DNA from: CALBPI01 sp038529355
GTDB taxonomy: Bacteria > Pseudomonadota > Gammaproteobacteria > Steroidobacterales > Woeseiaceae
DNA length: 64,000 nt
Reading direction: 5' to 3'
Assembly: GCA_038529355.1 (NCBI GenBank)
Contig: JBCBDU010000010.1
Location: 36,828-100,827 of the forward strand
Under the pieces are notes generated by a model that was not told the origin of the DNA, searched no databases, and saw only the letters and a program-made list of their open reading frames with translations. Positions 33,370-43,538 of this stretch are shown piece after piece. Numbering within the stretch: position 1 is the first letter of the stretch; each line of letters starts with the position of its first letter. The position numbers and the translations under genes were made by a program.

Positions 33370-34812
33370 CTAGCCGGTACCGCCAACAGTGATCTCATCG
33401 ATTTTCAGTGTTGGCTGCCCGACGCCAACAGGCACGGACTGCCCTTCCTTGCCGCAAATGCCAACGCCGCTGTCCAATTCCAGGTCGTTGCCGACCATAC
33501 TCACTTGAGTCAGCACATCAGGGCCACTGCCGATCAGCGTTGCACCTTTGACCGGCGCACCGAGCTTACCGTCCTTGATCAGATACGCCTCACTCGCTGA
33601 AAACACGAACTTGCCGGACGTGATATCGACCTGGCCGCCACCAAAGTTGCGTGCGTAGAGGCCGTCGCTGACCGATGCGATGATCTCTTCCGGGTCGTGC
33701 TCGCCGTTGCGCATGTACGTGTTGGTCATACGCGGCATCGGCAAATGCGCAAACGACTCGCGCCTGCCGTTGCCGGTGCTGCGCGAGTCCATCAGGCGTG
33801 CATTCATCGCGTCTTGCATGTAACCGCGCAAAATACCGTTTTCGATCAACACCGTGCACTGCGATGCCGTGCCCTCATCGTCAATGCTAAGCGAGCCGCG
33901 CCGATCCGCCAGCGTGCCATCGTCAACAATGGTGCACAGCGGGGACGCAACCTGATCACCAATGCGTCCGCTGAATGCAGACGTACCCTTGCGGTTGAAG
34001 TCACCCTCCAGACCGTGACCGATCGCCTCGTGTAACAGCACGGCGGGCCAACCCGGCCCGAGCACTACCGGCATCGGGCCGGCAGGCGCAGGCACCGCAT
34101 CCAGTTGGACGATGGCGCGGCGCACCGCTTCCTTGCCGTACTGAAACCCCAGATCATCGTCGAGAAAAACATCCAGCGCGTAACGCCCGCCGCCGCCCGC
34201 ATAGCCCTGCTCACGCTTGCCCTGATCGTTGACGATCACGGTCACATTCATGCGCACAAGCGGCCGCGCATCGGCAGCGAGACGACCATTGCGAGCAGCG
34301 ATCAGAATGTCGTCGTGACTACCCGACAAGCTGATCGTGACTTGCTCGATGCGCGGATCCAACGCACGAATGCGTGCATCGAGGGATTTGAGCATATCGG
34401 TCTTCTGGCTGTCGGAAAGCGCCATTAACGGATTGGCGGCCGAGTAGCGCGTCACCACACCTTCGCTGGATGCCAACTGCGTGCTGCGCGATTGTCCCTG
34501 GCGAGCAATAGCGCGTGCGGCTCCAGCCGCATGCTGCAGCGCCGGGCTGGTCAAATCGTCAGAATACGCAAAACCGGTTTTCTCACCGCTTACTGCACGC
34601 ACGCCAACACCCTGGAACCGCGAATACGCGGCATCCCGCACGATCCCGTCCTCCAGCGTCCAACTCTCGCTTTGCTGCTGCTGGATGTACACATCAGCCT
34701 CGTCAACGCGATGCTCGACTAACGTGGCAAGCGTGCCCTCGAGCTGCGACTCGGTAAGCTGCCCGTTGTCCAGAATTCGACCTACTAATGCAGATTGCGT
34801 TTGTTCACTCAA
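33370..34812 (-). CDS. tldD: Metalloprotease TldD
   Basis: 480 residues, catalytic subunit of TldD/TldE. The zinc-binding HEAIGHGLEGDFNRKGTSAF is present (HExxxH), with FGGGQVDITSGKFVFSASEA near the C-terminus. The start is TTG, supported by GAGG seven bases upstream; no better ATG is available. It is the last gene of the maf-rng-yhdP-tldD run, the same order as in E. coli. Confidence 0.96.
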   Translation of the reverse strand: MSEQTQSALVGRILDNGQLTESQLEGTLATLVEHRVDEADVYIQQQQSESWTLEDGIVRDAAYSRFQGVGVRAVSGEKTGFAYSDDLTSPALQHAAGAARAIARQGQSRSTQLASSEGVVTRYSAANPLMALSDSQKTDMLKSLDARIRALDPRIEQVTISLSGSHDDILIAARNGRLAADARPLVRMNVTVIVNDQGKREQGYAGGGGRYALDVFLDDDLGFQYGKEAVRRAIVQLDAVPAPAGPMPVVLGPGWPAVLLHEAIGHGLEGDFNRKGTSAFSGRIGDQVASPLCTIVDDGTLADRRGSLSIDDEGTASQCTVLIENGILRGYMQDAMNARLMDSRSTGNGRRESFAHLPMPRMTNTYMRNGEHDPEEIIASVSDGLYARNFGGGQVDITSGKFVFSASEAYLIKDGKLGAPVKGATLIGSGPDVLTQVSMVGNDLELDSGVGICGKEGQSVPVGVGQPTLKIDEITVGGTG

Positions 34813-34859
34813 GACATTGCCTCAATTGTTATGCGTGCCCGCATGATAGCCCGCCAAGC

Positions 34860-37800
34860 CTACCCGTTGTCCTGTAACAGACATCCGGCCAATTCAGCAG
34901 TCGCGACGAAGCGCGCAGAATCTGTGCGGTCAATGCTGGGTTCGTCCCAACTACCATTGATTTGATAATAGATTTGCGTCATGCCTTGCAGCGGCTTTTT
35001 GAAGATCTGACTGAACAGCAACAGCACGGCACCAACCTGCGGCCCGGCAACGACAGCACCAACGGCAGGTAACGTGTTGCCAACCTTAACGCTTACGACA
35101 GCGGTCTGATTATAGTTGCGCAGATCCAAGCTTGCGCGGCCGATGATACCGACATCCGCAGACGCACCCTCCAGCGACAGGTTACACGTGTAGGCATCGC
35201 CATTGACCAGACGGAAATCGCCCTTGATCTCGTCGAAGTTGAAGCCCCTTTGGAATACATCGCGAAAATCCAATGCCAGACGCCTGGGCAACTCGGCGAG
35301 ACTGATTAAGCCGACCACTCGGCCGGCTCCCGGGTCTACTTCATCGAGCGTGCCATCGACGATACGCAAACTCACCTCACCGTCCAGCGAGTCGAGGAAA
35401 TCGTCATCGGGACCGCCGGCCCACGATAAATCAACGGTGCTGGTGAGATCCGGCGCATCGATACCGGGTGCGTAGCCCAGTTCGCGCATCATGCGTTTGA
35501 CATCAGTGCTGCGAATCTCCGCCTGTAGTCGCGTGCGTGAGCCCTCTGGCTCGTCGCTGTCGAGCAACCAGTCGCCGGAACCGGAAACCGCAAATGCTTC
35601 ATTGGCCGTCGCCAGCCGCGTCGCCACTAACCCGTCCGGTGTCTTGTCCAGATCCAACTCGAGCGCTCCGAACTGCCGCTCGCCCAACGCAAACTGCTCG
35701 GCACGAATCCGCAAGGGTGGCAACGACGTGGGATCTGCCGGTTCGCTATCAATCGGGTCGGCTTCCAGCAATGCCAATCGACGCATGTCAAGCACCACCG
35801 CATCGCCTTGCGACAAATCGCGCGGCACCGACACCGTGCCGGCGACGGCCTCCGACTGCACGTCAATCAACCAGTTTTCGCCGGCGCGTTGCAGCGTGCC
35901 ATCGACACCGCGCACGCGTTGTCCGAAAATATACAAATCGTCAACGGACACTTGTGTCGCGGTCAGATTATCGGTGACCCAGCCGTTGCCATCAGTCAGT
36001 TTCAGATTGAGCCAATCGCCCAACCGAAGCTGGTCGATTGAACCATCAACGTAGAGACCCGCAGCCAATGGCAGCAGTGCTCTGCCATCTCCCAGGTGGA
36101 CCGTCGCGCGTTCAACCTGCAACGCAGCGGTGCCCGGATCCGGTTGGATTAGCGCCACCAGATCAATCCACTCGCCCAGCGAGCCGCGCACATCAAACGA
36201 CGGGCCAATACTCAGCAGCAGCGAGGCCGGCAGCGCAGCGTCTTGCGACTTGCCAACTGGATAAGGCAAATCAATCCCCAAACCTTCGAGCGCTGAGGTC
36301 AGACTGATCTCGACCGGTAATGCAGCGTCTGCAGCGCGCTCTTTATTACCCTGCGGTAGGCGGATGATTGCGTCAAATGGCGCGCTGCCGGCAACACGCC
36401 CGGTTAGCGGCAAGCCAAGCTTTTGTGTCAACGCATCGCTGGTCAGCATGCCGGCAGCGCTGAACATCAACGAGTAACGATCATCGTCCGGGACAGGCGA
36501 CACACGCAGCGTCACCGGCGCGTCCAACAGGGTCGCGGTCATGTCTTGTGCGTAGACACCCTGACGATCAATGCGCACCGTACCGCCAAGATCAGTGAGA
36601 CCGAATGGCAGATAGTCCAGCGCAAAAGTCGCGTTATCGGTGGTTAATGATGCGTCGACGGAATACGTGGTGAGCGCCTTGAGTGGCACCACCAATGACA
36701 CCTGATACTGCGCATTACCGCTCAGCGACATGTTGTCGAATTGCTTGCCAAACAGATTACGCAGTGGGCTATCACCCGCGTATTCGTAAAGACGCTTCAG
36801 TCCCGAACGCCCCTTGGTGTCGATCAGCAACTTGGCCGACAGCAAGTCGTCAAAGCGCACGTTTGCATTTTTGAACGGCACGCCACCAGATAAACCCTGA
36901 TTGCGCGTTGTCGCCAGGCGCTTGCCAATCATTTCAACTTCGGCGGAGACGTCCGTTAGCGTCGGCCATTGCCGCGCATATTGCATCGTCACGTTCTCGG
37001 CCTTTGCGCGCACCGCGAACTCGCCGTCGCCGTCCTCAAACGGAAAATTCGCCAAATCACCCCGCAGCACAGCCGTGCCTGACGCAATGCGCCCTTCGAT
37101 CAGGGCGTTGCGTAACCAATCCACCAGCTTGGGGCGCATCACGTTGACCGGCAACAGTCCATCGGCGTCATTAATGTCGCCCATAGACCAATCCGCGGCC
37201 GCGTTAACGATGGCGCTCTTGCCCTGCTGGCCGCCCAGCAGCAGATCCAGCTTGCCCGTCAGCGCCAACGATGCGCTGCGCAGCTGAACAGCATCGGAAA
37301 TCAGCTGCAAACCATCCGGCGTTGTGCGCCAGATCAACGTGCCAGCCAACAGATCCAACGGCACCGGCGCAGCGAAAACCGCTGGCAGAGACACGGCGGC
37401 ATCAGTCGAATTGAGCGTCAAACTGGCGGTGTCCTGTGCCATCCGCAACGTGCCGGTCGCACCGCTGACGCCTGGCCACGCGCCGATCGGCGCGACAGCC
37501 ATGTCGACGAACTCCAGGTTCAGTCCGAAATCGCTGAGACGTTCACGATTAATCTGGTCCGGCGACCCGCTGTATTGCGCAAATCCATCGGCGCTGGTTA
37601 GGGTCCCGGACAGTTGCGATGCGAGTAATGCAGCAGCCGCATCGACCGGCAGAAATGATGCGAGATACGGCAAGTCATAAACGGTGACGTTAGCCAGATC
37701 AAACTCAACACGCTGTTCATCGCCGACATCGCGTTGCGCAATGTTCGCCGATACAGCCGGCCACTGACGGTCAGACACGCCAACAACGAAGTCCGACACG

Positions 37801-38747
37801 GCACAGATCCAACCGTCCTGCGTACGTGACCACTCAGCGTGGCCGGCAACGCGCGACTGATCCCCGCCGTCCGGTGGCACCAGCGAATCGGCATCCAGAT
37901 CAATCGTCGCAGCATCCAGCGCACCATCGCGCCATTGCACCGCCGCTGTCAGATTGGCGTTGCCGGCACGCGGCATACGCCAGCTTGCCGGTAACACGGC
38001 ACGCGCGACCTCTGCCGAAAAATTATCCAGCTCCGCCGTCGCTCGCCACTCGCCACCGATCAGCGCATCCAGCGTCCAGCGCGCGAAATCGCCCTGCACA
38101 AAAACATCCGCGCGCGCACCGGTCTGCGTGCTGACCGCAGCCTCCAGGCGCATTTCGCGCGCAGTAACGTCCAGTGTGCCGCGCTCCAGCGCTATGACCC
38201 ACGGTGCACGCTCTTCCGCGCTATCCAGATACGTCACCTGCAGTTTCGCGATCCTGACATCGACGTTATCGCCGAACGGCAGCGCGGCCCGCGCCGCCGC
38301 CACATCGACGGTCATTGCCTGCGCATCGGTCGGACTCGCCGGAACAGCGCCTTGCACAATCCAGCCTTGCGGTGACCGGTCGACCGTCAACGTGCCGCCT
38401 TCAAGCCCGATACGACGCACCTCGAGCGACTGCGACAACAGCAGTCTGGACAATGAGATTCCCACGGTAACCGATTCGAGCTCGATTGGCAGAACCTCAA
38501 ACGCCCCCACTTTGGGACCGACACGTACGTCGTAGAACACAATCTCCGGACCGCGCAATCGCCAGCGCGCATCGAGCCGCTCGAAATGCACATCACCATC
38601 AATCGCGGCGGCGATGCGGGCAATGATCTCATCACGGTATTCGGGCAGCTGTGGCATCGCCAGGCGCAACAAACCCACCGCCAACGCCAGCAACACGATG
38701 AGCGCACCCACCGTGTACAACAACCATTTGCGAATTCGGGCGAACAT
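34860..38747 (-). CDS. yhdP: YhdP family AsmA-like envelope protein
   Basis: 1295 residues. N-terminal transmembrane helix (LLYTVGALIVLLALAVGLLR, about 9-28) followed by a long periplasmic beta-rich body of the DUF3971/AsmA type and a conserved C-terminal AsmA_2 region (GDAYTCNLSLEGASADVGII, then GRASLDLRNYNQTAVVSV). In E. coli YhdP, with TamB and YdbH, carries phospholipid to the outer membrane. It follows rng by 10 bases and precedes tldD. Confidence 0.95.
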   Translation of the reverse strand: MFARIRKWLLYTVGALIVLLALAVGLLRLAMPQLPEYRDEIIARIAAAIDGDVHFERLDARWRLRGPEIVFYDVRVGPKVGAFEVLPIELESVTVGISLSRLLLSQSLEVRRIGLEGGTLTVDRSPQGWIVQGAVPASPTDAQAMTVDVAAARAALPFGDNVDVRIAKLQVTYLDSAEERAPWVIALERGTLDVTAREMRLEAAVSTQTGARADVFVQGDFARWTLDALIGGEWRATAELDNFSAEVARAVLPASWRMPRAGNANLTAAVQWRDGALDAATIDLDADSLVPPDGGDQSRVAGHAEWSRTQDGWICAVSDFVVGVSDRQWPAVSANIAQRDVGDEQRVEFDLANVTVYDLPYLASFLPVDAAAALLASQLSGTLTSADGFAQYSGSPDQINRERLSDFGLNLEFVDMAVAPIGAWPGVSGATGTLRMAQDTASLTLNSTDAAVSLPAVFAAPVPLDLLAGTLIWRTTPDGLQLISDAVQLRSASLALTGKLDLLLGGQQGKSAIVNAAADWSMGDINDADGLLPVNVMRPKLVDWLRNALIEGRIASGTAVLRGDLANFPFEDGDGEFAVRAKAENVTMQYARQWPTLTDVSAEVEMIGKRLATTRNQGLSGGVPFKNANVRFDDLLSAKLLIDTKGRSGLKRLYEYAGDSPLRNLFGKQFDNMSLSGNAQYQVSLVVPLKALTTYSVDASLTTDNATFALDYLPFGLTDLGGTVRIDRQGVYAQDMTATLLDAPVTLRVSPVPDDDRYSLMFSAAGMLTSDALTQKLGLPLTGRVAGSAPFDAIIRLPQGNKERAADAALPVEISLTSALEGLGIDLPYPVGKSQDAALPASLLLSIGPSFDVRGSLGEWIDLVALIQPDPGTAALQVERATVHLGDGRALLPLAAGLYVDGSIDQLRLGDWLNLKLTDGNGWVTDNLTATQVSVDDLYIFGQRVRGVDGTLQRAGENWLIDVQSEAVAGTVSVPRDLSQGDAVVLDMRRLALLEADPIDSEPADPTSLPPLRIRAEQFALGERQFGALELDLDKTPDGLVATRLATANEAFAVSGSGDWLLDSDEPEGSRTRLQAEIRSTDVKRMMRELGYAPGIDAPDLTSTVDLSWAGGPDDDFLDSLDGEVSLRIVDGTLDEVDPGAGRVVGLISLAELPRRLALDFRDVFQRGFNFDEIKGDFRLVNGDAYTCNLSLEGASADVGIIGRASLDLRNYNQTAVVSVKVGNTLPAVGAVVAGPQVGAVLLLFSQIFKKPLQGMTQIYYQINGSWDEPSIDRTDSARFVATAELAGCLLQDNG

Positions 38748-38757
38748 CCTGATGCCG

Positions 38758-40242
38758 CTACATCAACACAACGTCGTATTGATCGGGTGCATACAGGTTC
38801 TCGGTCTGCAAACCGATGTTGCCGTCGATCAGCTCGCCAAGCTCGGCCAAACCGCCGGACTCTTCATCAAGCAACAACTCGACGACATCCTGATGCGCCA
38901 GTATCAGAATCTCGTCGAAACTGAATTGCCGGTGCTGGCGCAGGATTTCACGGAAAATTTCGTAGCAGACCGTTTGCGGTGTCTTTACCGAGCCTCGACC
39001 CTCACACGTCGGGCAGGCATCACACAAGATGTGCTCAAGGCTTTCGCGTGTGCGTTTACGCGTCATTTCAACCAGGCCCAATGGCGACACCGGCATGACC
39101 TGATTCTTGGCATGATCGCCGGCCAGTGCCCGCTGCAGGGCATCAAGCACTTTCTCCCGATGCGTTGCCTCGACCATGTCGATGAAGTCGATAATGATAA
39201 TCCCGCCCAGGTTGCGCAGTCGCAGTTGCCGCGCAATCGCAACCGCAGCCTCGAGATTAGTCCGATATAGCGTATCTTCCTGATTGCGGTGACCGACGAA
39301 ACCGCCAGTGTTCACATCCACCGTGGTCATCGCTTCAGTCTGGTCGAAAATCAAATAGCCTCCCGACTTGAGATCAACCTTGCGCTCAAGCGCGCGCGAC
39401 ATGTCTTCCTCGACACCGTGCAAGTCAAAGATCGGTCGACGACCGGTGTACAGCTCGATCTTGTCCGTCAATTGCGGCAAAAAGCTGCTGCAGAAATTAT
39501 TCATCTCGTCGAACGCTTCCTGCGAGTCAACGCGAATACGCTCAACATCGTGCTGCACACGATCACGCAATGTACGCAACATCAGCGGCAAATCGCTGTG
39601 CACCAGCTTGCCGGCATTGATCGAGCCGGCACGCGTGACGATTCCCTCCCACAACCGCTCGAGAAACATCAGATCGGCACGCAGCGCATCGTAGCTCGCG
39701 CCCTCGGCGGCCGTGCGCACGATGTAGCCGTCGCGACTGTCCGCCGGCACAATGTCATCGAGGATTTCGCGCAGCCGTGTACGTTCCTGCTCGTCTTCAA
39801 TGCGCGCTGATACACCACGGTTTTCGTTATTCGGCAGCATCACGAGATAACGTGATGGCAGCGTCACAAAAGTCGTCAGGCGGGCACCCTTTGTCCCCAA
39901 CGGATCCTTGAGCACCTGCACCAGAATCTCACCACCCTCGGTGACCAAGTCGCTGATCGACGTTGGCGCAACGTTGACGATGATCGTTCCGTCCTCACCG
40001 TTGTCATTCGACGAAGGCTTGGAAATATCCGAAGCATGCAGGAACGCTGTGCGCTCGAGGCCAATATCAATGAACGCTGCCTGCATACCGGGCAACACGC
40101 GCTTGACGCGACCTTTGTACACGTTGCCCACCAAACCGCGGCGCGACAAGCGGTCGATAAAAATCTCCTGGAGCACGCCGTTCTCTACAACGGCGGCGCG
40201 CTGCTCTCCGGCAGTGACATTGATCAAAATCTCTTCACGCAT
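38758..40242 (-). CDS. rng: Ribonuclease G
   Basis: 494 residues. RNase E/G endonuclease that matures 16S rRNA 5' ends. The N-terminal S1 domain (GLVGNVYKGRVKRVLPGMQA, AFIDIGLERTAFLHASDI), the catalytic Asp pair in LIFDQTEAMTTVDVNTGGFV and GGIIIIDFIDM, and the zinc-link CDACPTCEGRG are all visible. The short length without the RNase E scaffold domain identifies Rng. The ATG MREEILINVT lies five bases after the maf stop. Confidence 0.96.
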   Translation of the reverse strand: MREEILINVTAGEQRAAVVENGVLQEIFIDRLSRRGLVGNVYKGRVKRVLPGMQAAFIDIGLERTAFLHASDISKPSSNDNGEDGTIIVNVAPTSISDLVTEGGEILVQVLKDPLGTKGARLTTFVTLPSRYLVMLPNNENRGVSARIEDEQERTRLREILDDIVPADSRDGYIVRTAAEGASYDALRADLMFLERLWEGIVTRAGSINAGKLVHSDLPLMLRTLRDRVQHDVERIRVDSQEAFDEMNNFCSSFLPQLTDKIELYTGRRPIFDLHGVEEDMSRALERKVDLKSGGYLIFDQTEAMTTVDVNTGGFVGHRNQEDTLYRTNLEAAVAIARQLRLRNLGGIIIIDFIDMVEATHREKVLDALQRALAGDHAKNQVMPVSPLGLVEMTRKRTRESLEHILCDACPTCEGRGSVKTPQTVCYEIFREILRQHRQFSFDEILILAHQDVVELLLDEESGGLAELGELIDGNIGLQTENLYAPDQYDVVLM

Positions 40243-40247
40243 CGCAT

Positions 40248-40862
40248 TCACAGTGCTGCTTCCGTTGTGACGCTGCACACATCCAGTCCGCACGCAGTCA
40301 ATAAGTTCGCTGTCTCGTATACCGGCAACCCCATCACCGCGCTGAAGCTGCCCTGCAAATGTGCCACAAAGCGACCACCACGCCCCTGAATGCCGTACGC
40401 GCCGGCCTTGTCTTGTGGCTCACCGCTGGCCCAATAGGCAGCGATCATTGCCGGCGTCAGCGGCATAAAGGTCACGATCGAATCGACACACTCGACATGG
40501 CACTGGCGATGATCGTGCACAGCGACTGCGGTGTGCACGGTATGCGAGCGATCGCTGAGCGCGCTCAGCATCCGCTGCGCATCCGCGGCGTCTTGCGGCT
40601 TACCAAAAATCTGCTCGCCCAGCGCTACAACGGTGTCCCCGGCGACCACGATCAATCCCGCAGCACGCGCATCAGCGCGACCCACGCGGGCTTTTTCGTG
40701 CGCCAAACGCTGCACGTATTCACGCACCGGCTCATCGGGCCAGCGCGTCTCGTCAATGTCACCGCCAACGCGTTGCACGTGCAACCCCAACGTCTGCAAC
40801 AGCTCACGCCGACGCGGCGAGCCGGAGGCAAGGGCAACGGTCGTTGGGGCAGACTCAGTCAC
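40248..40862 (-). CDS. maf: Maf family nucleoside triphosphate pyrophosphatase (YhdE type)
   Basis: 204 residues from a GTG that overlaps the rlmH stop (GTGACTGA). LASGSPRRRELLQTLGL at the N-terminus, VGGDIDETRWPDEPVREYVQ and VVAGDTVVALG with the catalytic Asp are typical. YhdE-type Maf enzymes hydrolyse dTTP and UTP. Assignment to YhdE rather than YceF rests on its position just before rng, as in E. coli. Confidence 0.92.
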   Translation of the reverse strand: MTESAPTTVALASGSPRRRELLQTLGLHVQRVGGDIDETRWPDEPVREYVQRLAHEKARVGRADARAAGLIVVAGDTVVALGEQIFGKPQDAADAQRMLSALSDRSHTVHTAVAVHDHRQCHVECVDSIVTFMPLTPAMIAAYWASGEPQDKAGAYGIQGRGGRFVAHLQGSFSAVMGLPVYETANLLTACGLDVCSVTTEAAL

Positions 40863-41316
40863 GGTGATACGGATGTCCTTCGATAATCGAATGCGCGCGA
40901 TACAGTTGTTCGACCAGCACCAGACGCGCCAGTTCATGCGGTAGCGTCATTGGCGATACGCTCCACTGCTGCGTCGCCCGTTGGCGACAGTCTGACGCAA
41001 CGCCATCCGGCCCGCCCACGATGAACTTCAGATTACACCCCTCGCGTTGCCAGTCATTGATGCGTGTCGCAATCTGCCTGCTGGCCAACGACTTGCCGCG
41101 CTCATCAAGCAGGATGACGATATCGTTAGCCTTTAGATGCCGCTGCAGACGCTGCCACTCATCGTCCTTGCGCTGCCCGGCACTATCGCGCTTCGCAGGC
41201 GCAATGCGTTCCATGGAAAACTGCCAGGCTCGCGGCAGTCGCTTGATGTAATTCTCAGACGCATCGGCCGCCCAGTCCGACGGGCGACCGGCAACACAAA
41301 GAACGCCAATATGCAT
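40855..41316 (-). CDS. rlmH: 23S rRNA pseudouridine-1915 N3-methyltransferase RlmH
   Basis: 153 residues, SPOUT fold. MHIGVLCVAGRPSDWAADAS start, IVILLDERGKSLASRQIATR, FIVGGPDGVASDCR and the terminal LPHELARLVLVEQLYRAHSI, then IEGHPYHRD, are diagnostic. Methylates pseudouridine 1915 in helix 69 of 70S ribosomes. Two bases after rsfS. Confidence 0.97.
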   Translation of the reverse strand: MHIGVLCVAGRPSDWAADASENYIKRLPRAWQFSMERIAPAKRDSAGQRKDDEWQRLQRHLKANDIVILLDERGKSLASRQIATRINDWQREGCNLKFIVGGPDGVASDCRQRATQQWSVSPMTLPHELARLVLVEQLYRAHSIIEGHPYHRD

Positions 41317-41318
41317 GA

Positions 41319-41675
41319 TCAGGTATCGCTGTCTTTGGCCGCAGCCCGCGCAGGCAAATCCCAGAGCTTTTCGAGATTATAAAAGTCGCGCACGCGCGGC
41401 AGCATTACGTGCACCAGCGCGTCCTGCAAATCGACCAATACCCACTCACCGTCACTCTCGCCCTCGATGCCCAATGGTCGCTCACCGGCCTTTTTCATTT
41501 CCGTGACCAGATTGCCGGCAACCGAGCGCACATGGCGATCTGAAGTACCGCTGGCGATCACCATGAAATCCGTCATGCTCGTATGGCCGCGCACATCAAT
41601 CACTTTGATGTCCTGCGCCTTGCCGTCTTCAAGCGCTGCAACGATTGCAGCAATGTTGTGTTCGAGGTCTGGCAC
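41319..41675 (-). CDS. rsfS: Ribosome silencing factor RsfS
   Basis: 118 residues from a GTG with AGGAAG ten bases upstream; a longer reading would lie inside nadD. LEDGKAQDIKVIDVRGHTSM, TDFMVIASGTSDRHVRSVAG and ESDGEWVLVDLQDALVHVML match the family. Binds L14 and blocks subunit joining in starvation. Eight bases after nadD. Confidence 0.95.
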   Translation of the reverse strand: MPDLEHNIAAIVAALEDGKAQDIKVIDVRGHTSMTDFMVIASGTSDRHVRSVAGNLVTEMKKAGERPLGIEGESDGEWVLVDLQDALVHVMLPRVRDFYNLEKLWDLPARAAAKDSDT

Positions 41676-41682
41676 TAACTGT

Positions 41683-42393
41683 TTACTTCCTGCGGTTAGG
41701 GGGACTGGTCGACTCGACGAGCTGCTCGTGCACGCCGGTCTGGTCACTGTAGCATTTTGCCGCCTGCACCTGTTCGCGCACGCATTGCGGTAACAGGAAG
41801 CGCGGATCGTGCCCGGCAGCAATCAATGCACGAATGCTGGTCGAAGAGATTTCCAACTGGGTCACTTCCTGCACATAAATGGCGCCGGCAAGCGCCTTGT
41901 GCAGGTCAGCCACCAGTGACGTGCCACGGTCAGTCAACAATCGTCCCAGCGCGCCGCGCTCAGGCGCGCGCCAGCCCGGACGGTGCGCAACGACAATATG
42001 CGCTAGTTGCAGTATCTCCTGCCACTGATACCACTTCGGCAAACTCAGGAACGAGTCCATGCCGACGATCAGACACAACGGATGCTGCGGGAAGTCTTCC
42101 CTGAGACTGCGCAATGTATCGACACTATAAGAAAGTCCGGGCCTGCGCACCTCGCGGTCATCAAGCACGAAACCCTCTTGTGATGCGATCGCGCACTCAA
42201 CCATCGCGACACGCAGCGACGCGCTGGCAATCGGTGCGGCCCGGTGCGGCGGATTGCCGCACGGCAGGAAACGCACTTCGCGCAGCTGCAGTGACTGCAG
42301 CAATTCAAACGCGCTGCGCAGATGGCCGAAATGGATGGGATCGAAGGTGCCTCCGAAAACACCGATCGGTCCGGCCAGTTGCCCGACACTCAT
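41683..42393 (-). CDS. nadD: Nicotinate-nucleotide adenylyltransferase
   Basis: 236 residues. GVFGGTFDPIHFGHLRSAFE carries the nucleotidyltransferase HxGH motif; LIVGMDSFLSLPKWYQWQEI and ISSTSIRALIAAGHD with the ISST[S/T]xxR motif follow. Makes deamido-NAD. Start overlaps the holA stop as ATGA. Confidence 0.97.
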   Translation of the reverse strand: MSVGQLAGPIGVFGGTFDPIHFGHLRSAFELLQSLQLREVRFLPCGNPPHRAAPIASASLRVAMVECAIASQEGFVLDDREVRRPGLSYSVDTLRSLREDFPQHPLCLIVGMDSFLSLPKWYQWQEILQLAHIVVAHRPGWRAPERGALGRLLTDRGTSLVADLHKALAGAIYVQEVTQLEISSTSIRALIAAGHDPRFLLPQCVREQVQAAKCYSDQTGVHEQLVESTSPPNRRK

Positions 42394-43415
42394 ACTGAAT
42401 CCGCCATGATCTGGCTGCTGGCCAGCGCGGCGGTCAGATGCCGCAGCAGTTGCCAGGGTTGCTCACGACTCTGCCCCTTGGCTGCGCGATCGATCCGCTC
42501 ACACAAAGCAACCAGTTGCACCAGCACCGACAACGGCAGGCGTTGCAGCGCGCCGCGATACAGATTCTGGCGATTGGACCAAACACGCCATTGCGACAAA
42601 ACATCACTGATCGAGCGGCCGCTTGCCATCGCCTCGCTCATCGCCGTCAACTGACGCGTCTCTTTGGTCAGCGCCCAGGCCGGCAATACCGGAAAGAGCC
42701 CTTCCCGTCGCAAGCCGCCTAACATGCGCAAGGCTCGCTCGCAGCGCCCTGCCAGCGCCTCGTCGGCAAGCTTGAATACCGTAAAACGTGTGCTGTCGGC
42801 AACGGCTGCGTCAATGTCATCGACCCCGAGCTCGCGCCCCTCACTGAGCAGCGCCAGTTTGTCGATTTCCTGTTGCGCGGCAAGCAAATTACCTTCAACA
42901 CGTCGGGCCAAATGCAACACAGCGTCGCGACTCACCGTTAACCCGGCCTGCTGCATGCGTTCATTGATCCAGCGTGGCAAGTGTTGTGCTTCGAGCGGCC
43001 AGACGCGCACGATCACTCCGGCTTTGTCGATGGCCTTGACCCAGCGTGTCGACATTGCGCTGCCATCCAGTTTCGGCGCACTGACCAACAGCAAAGTGTC
43101 CTCGGGCGGATGCTCCAGCATACCGGCGATCGCCTTGCTGCCGGCATCGCCCGGCTTGCCGGTCGGCAAACGCAAATCGATGATGCTGCGATCGCTGAAC
43201 AGCGACATACTGACACTGGCCTGCGTCAACACATTCCAATCGAAACCACGCTCGGCAACGTGCACGTTACGAGTGGTAAACCCGTCTGCGCGCGCCGCAG
43301 CACGAATCCGGTCCAGCACTTCGTTGACGATCAACGGTTCGTCACCGGTGACCAGATAAACGCCGGCCAGACCGCGCTTGAGATGGCCGTCTATATCTTC
43401 GGGTTTGAGTTTCAC
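42390..43415 (-). CDS. holA: DNA polymerase III delta subunit
   Basis: 341 residues. The clamp-loader fold is recognisable: VYLVTGDEPLIVNEVLDRIR near the N-terminus, HPPEDTLLLVSAPKLDGSA and LARRVEGNLLAAQQEIDKLA. Starts with GTG. In E. coli lptE precedes holA; no lptE is seen here. Confidence 0.95.
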   Translation of the reverse strand: MKLKPEDIDGHLKRGLAGVYLVTGDEPLIVNEVLDRIRAAARADGFTTRNVHVAERGFDWNVLTQASVSMSLFSDRSIIDLRLPTGKPGDAGSKAIAGMLEHPPEDTLLLVSAPKLDGSAMSTRWVKAIDKAGVIVRVWPLEAQHLPRWINERMQQAGLTVSRDAVLHLARRVEGNLLAAQQEIDKLALLSEGRELGVDDIDAAVADSTRFTVFKLADEALAGRCERALRMLGGLRREGLFPVLPAWALTKETRQLTAMSEAMASGRSISDVLSQWRVWSNRQNLYRGALQRLPLSVLVQLVALCERIDRAAKGQSREQPWQLLRHLTAALASSQIMADSV

Positions 43416-43538
43416 GCAGCGCAGCTCGCGATGCGTGGGCGTGACGCAGTTGTCGTACGATTCAACAGCTCACGCACAGATGGCACCGACGCTCGATCTG
43501 TTTGCACACAACCCACGCTCAAAGACGCCACGCACGCA

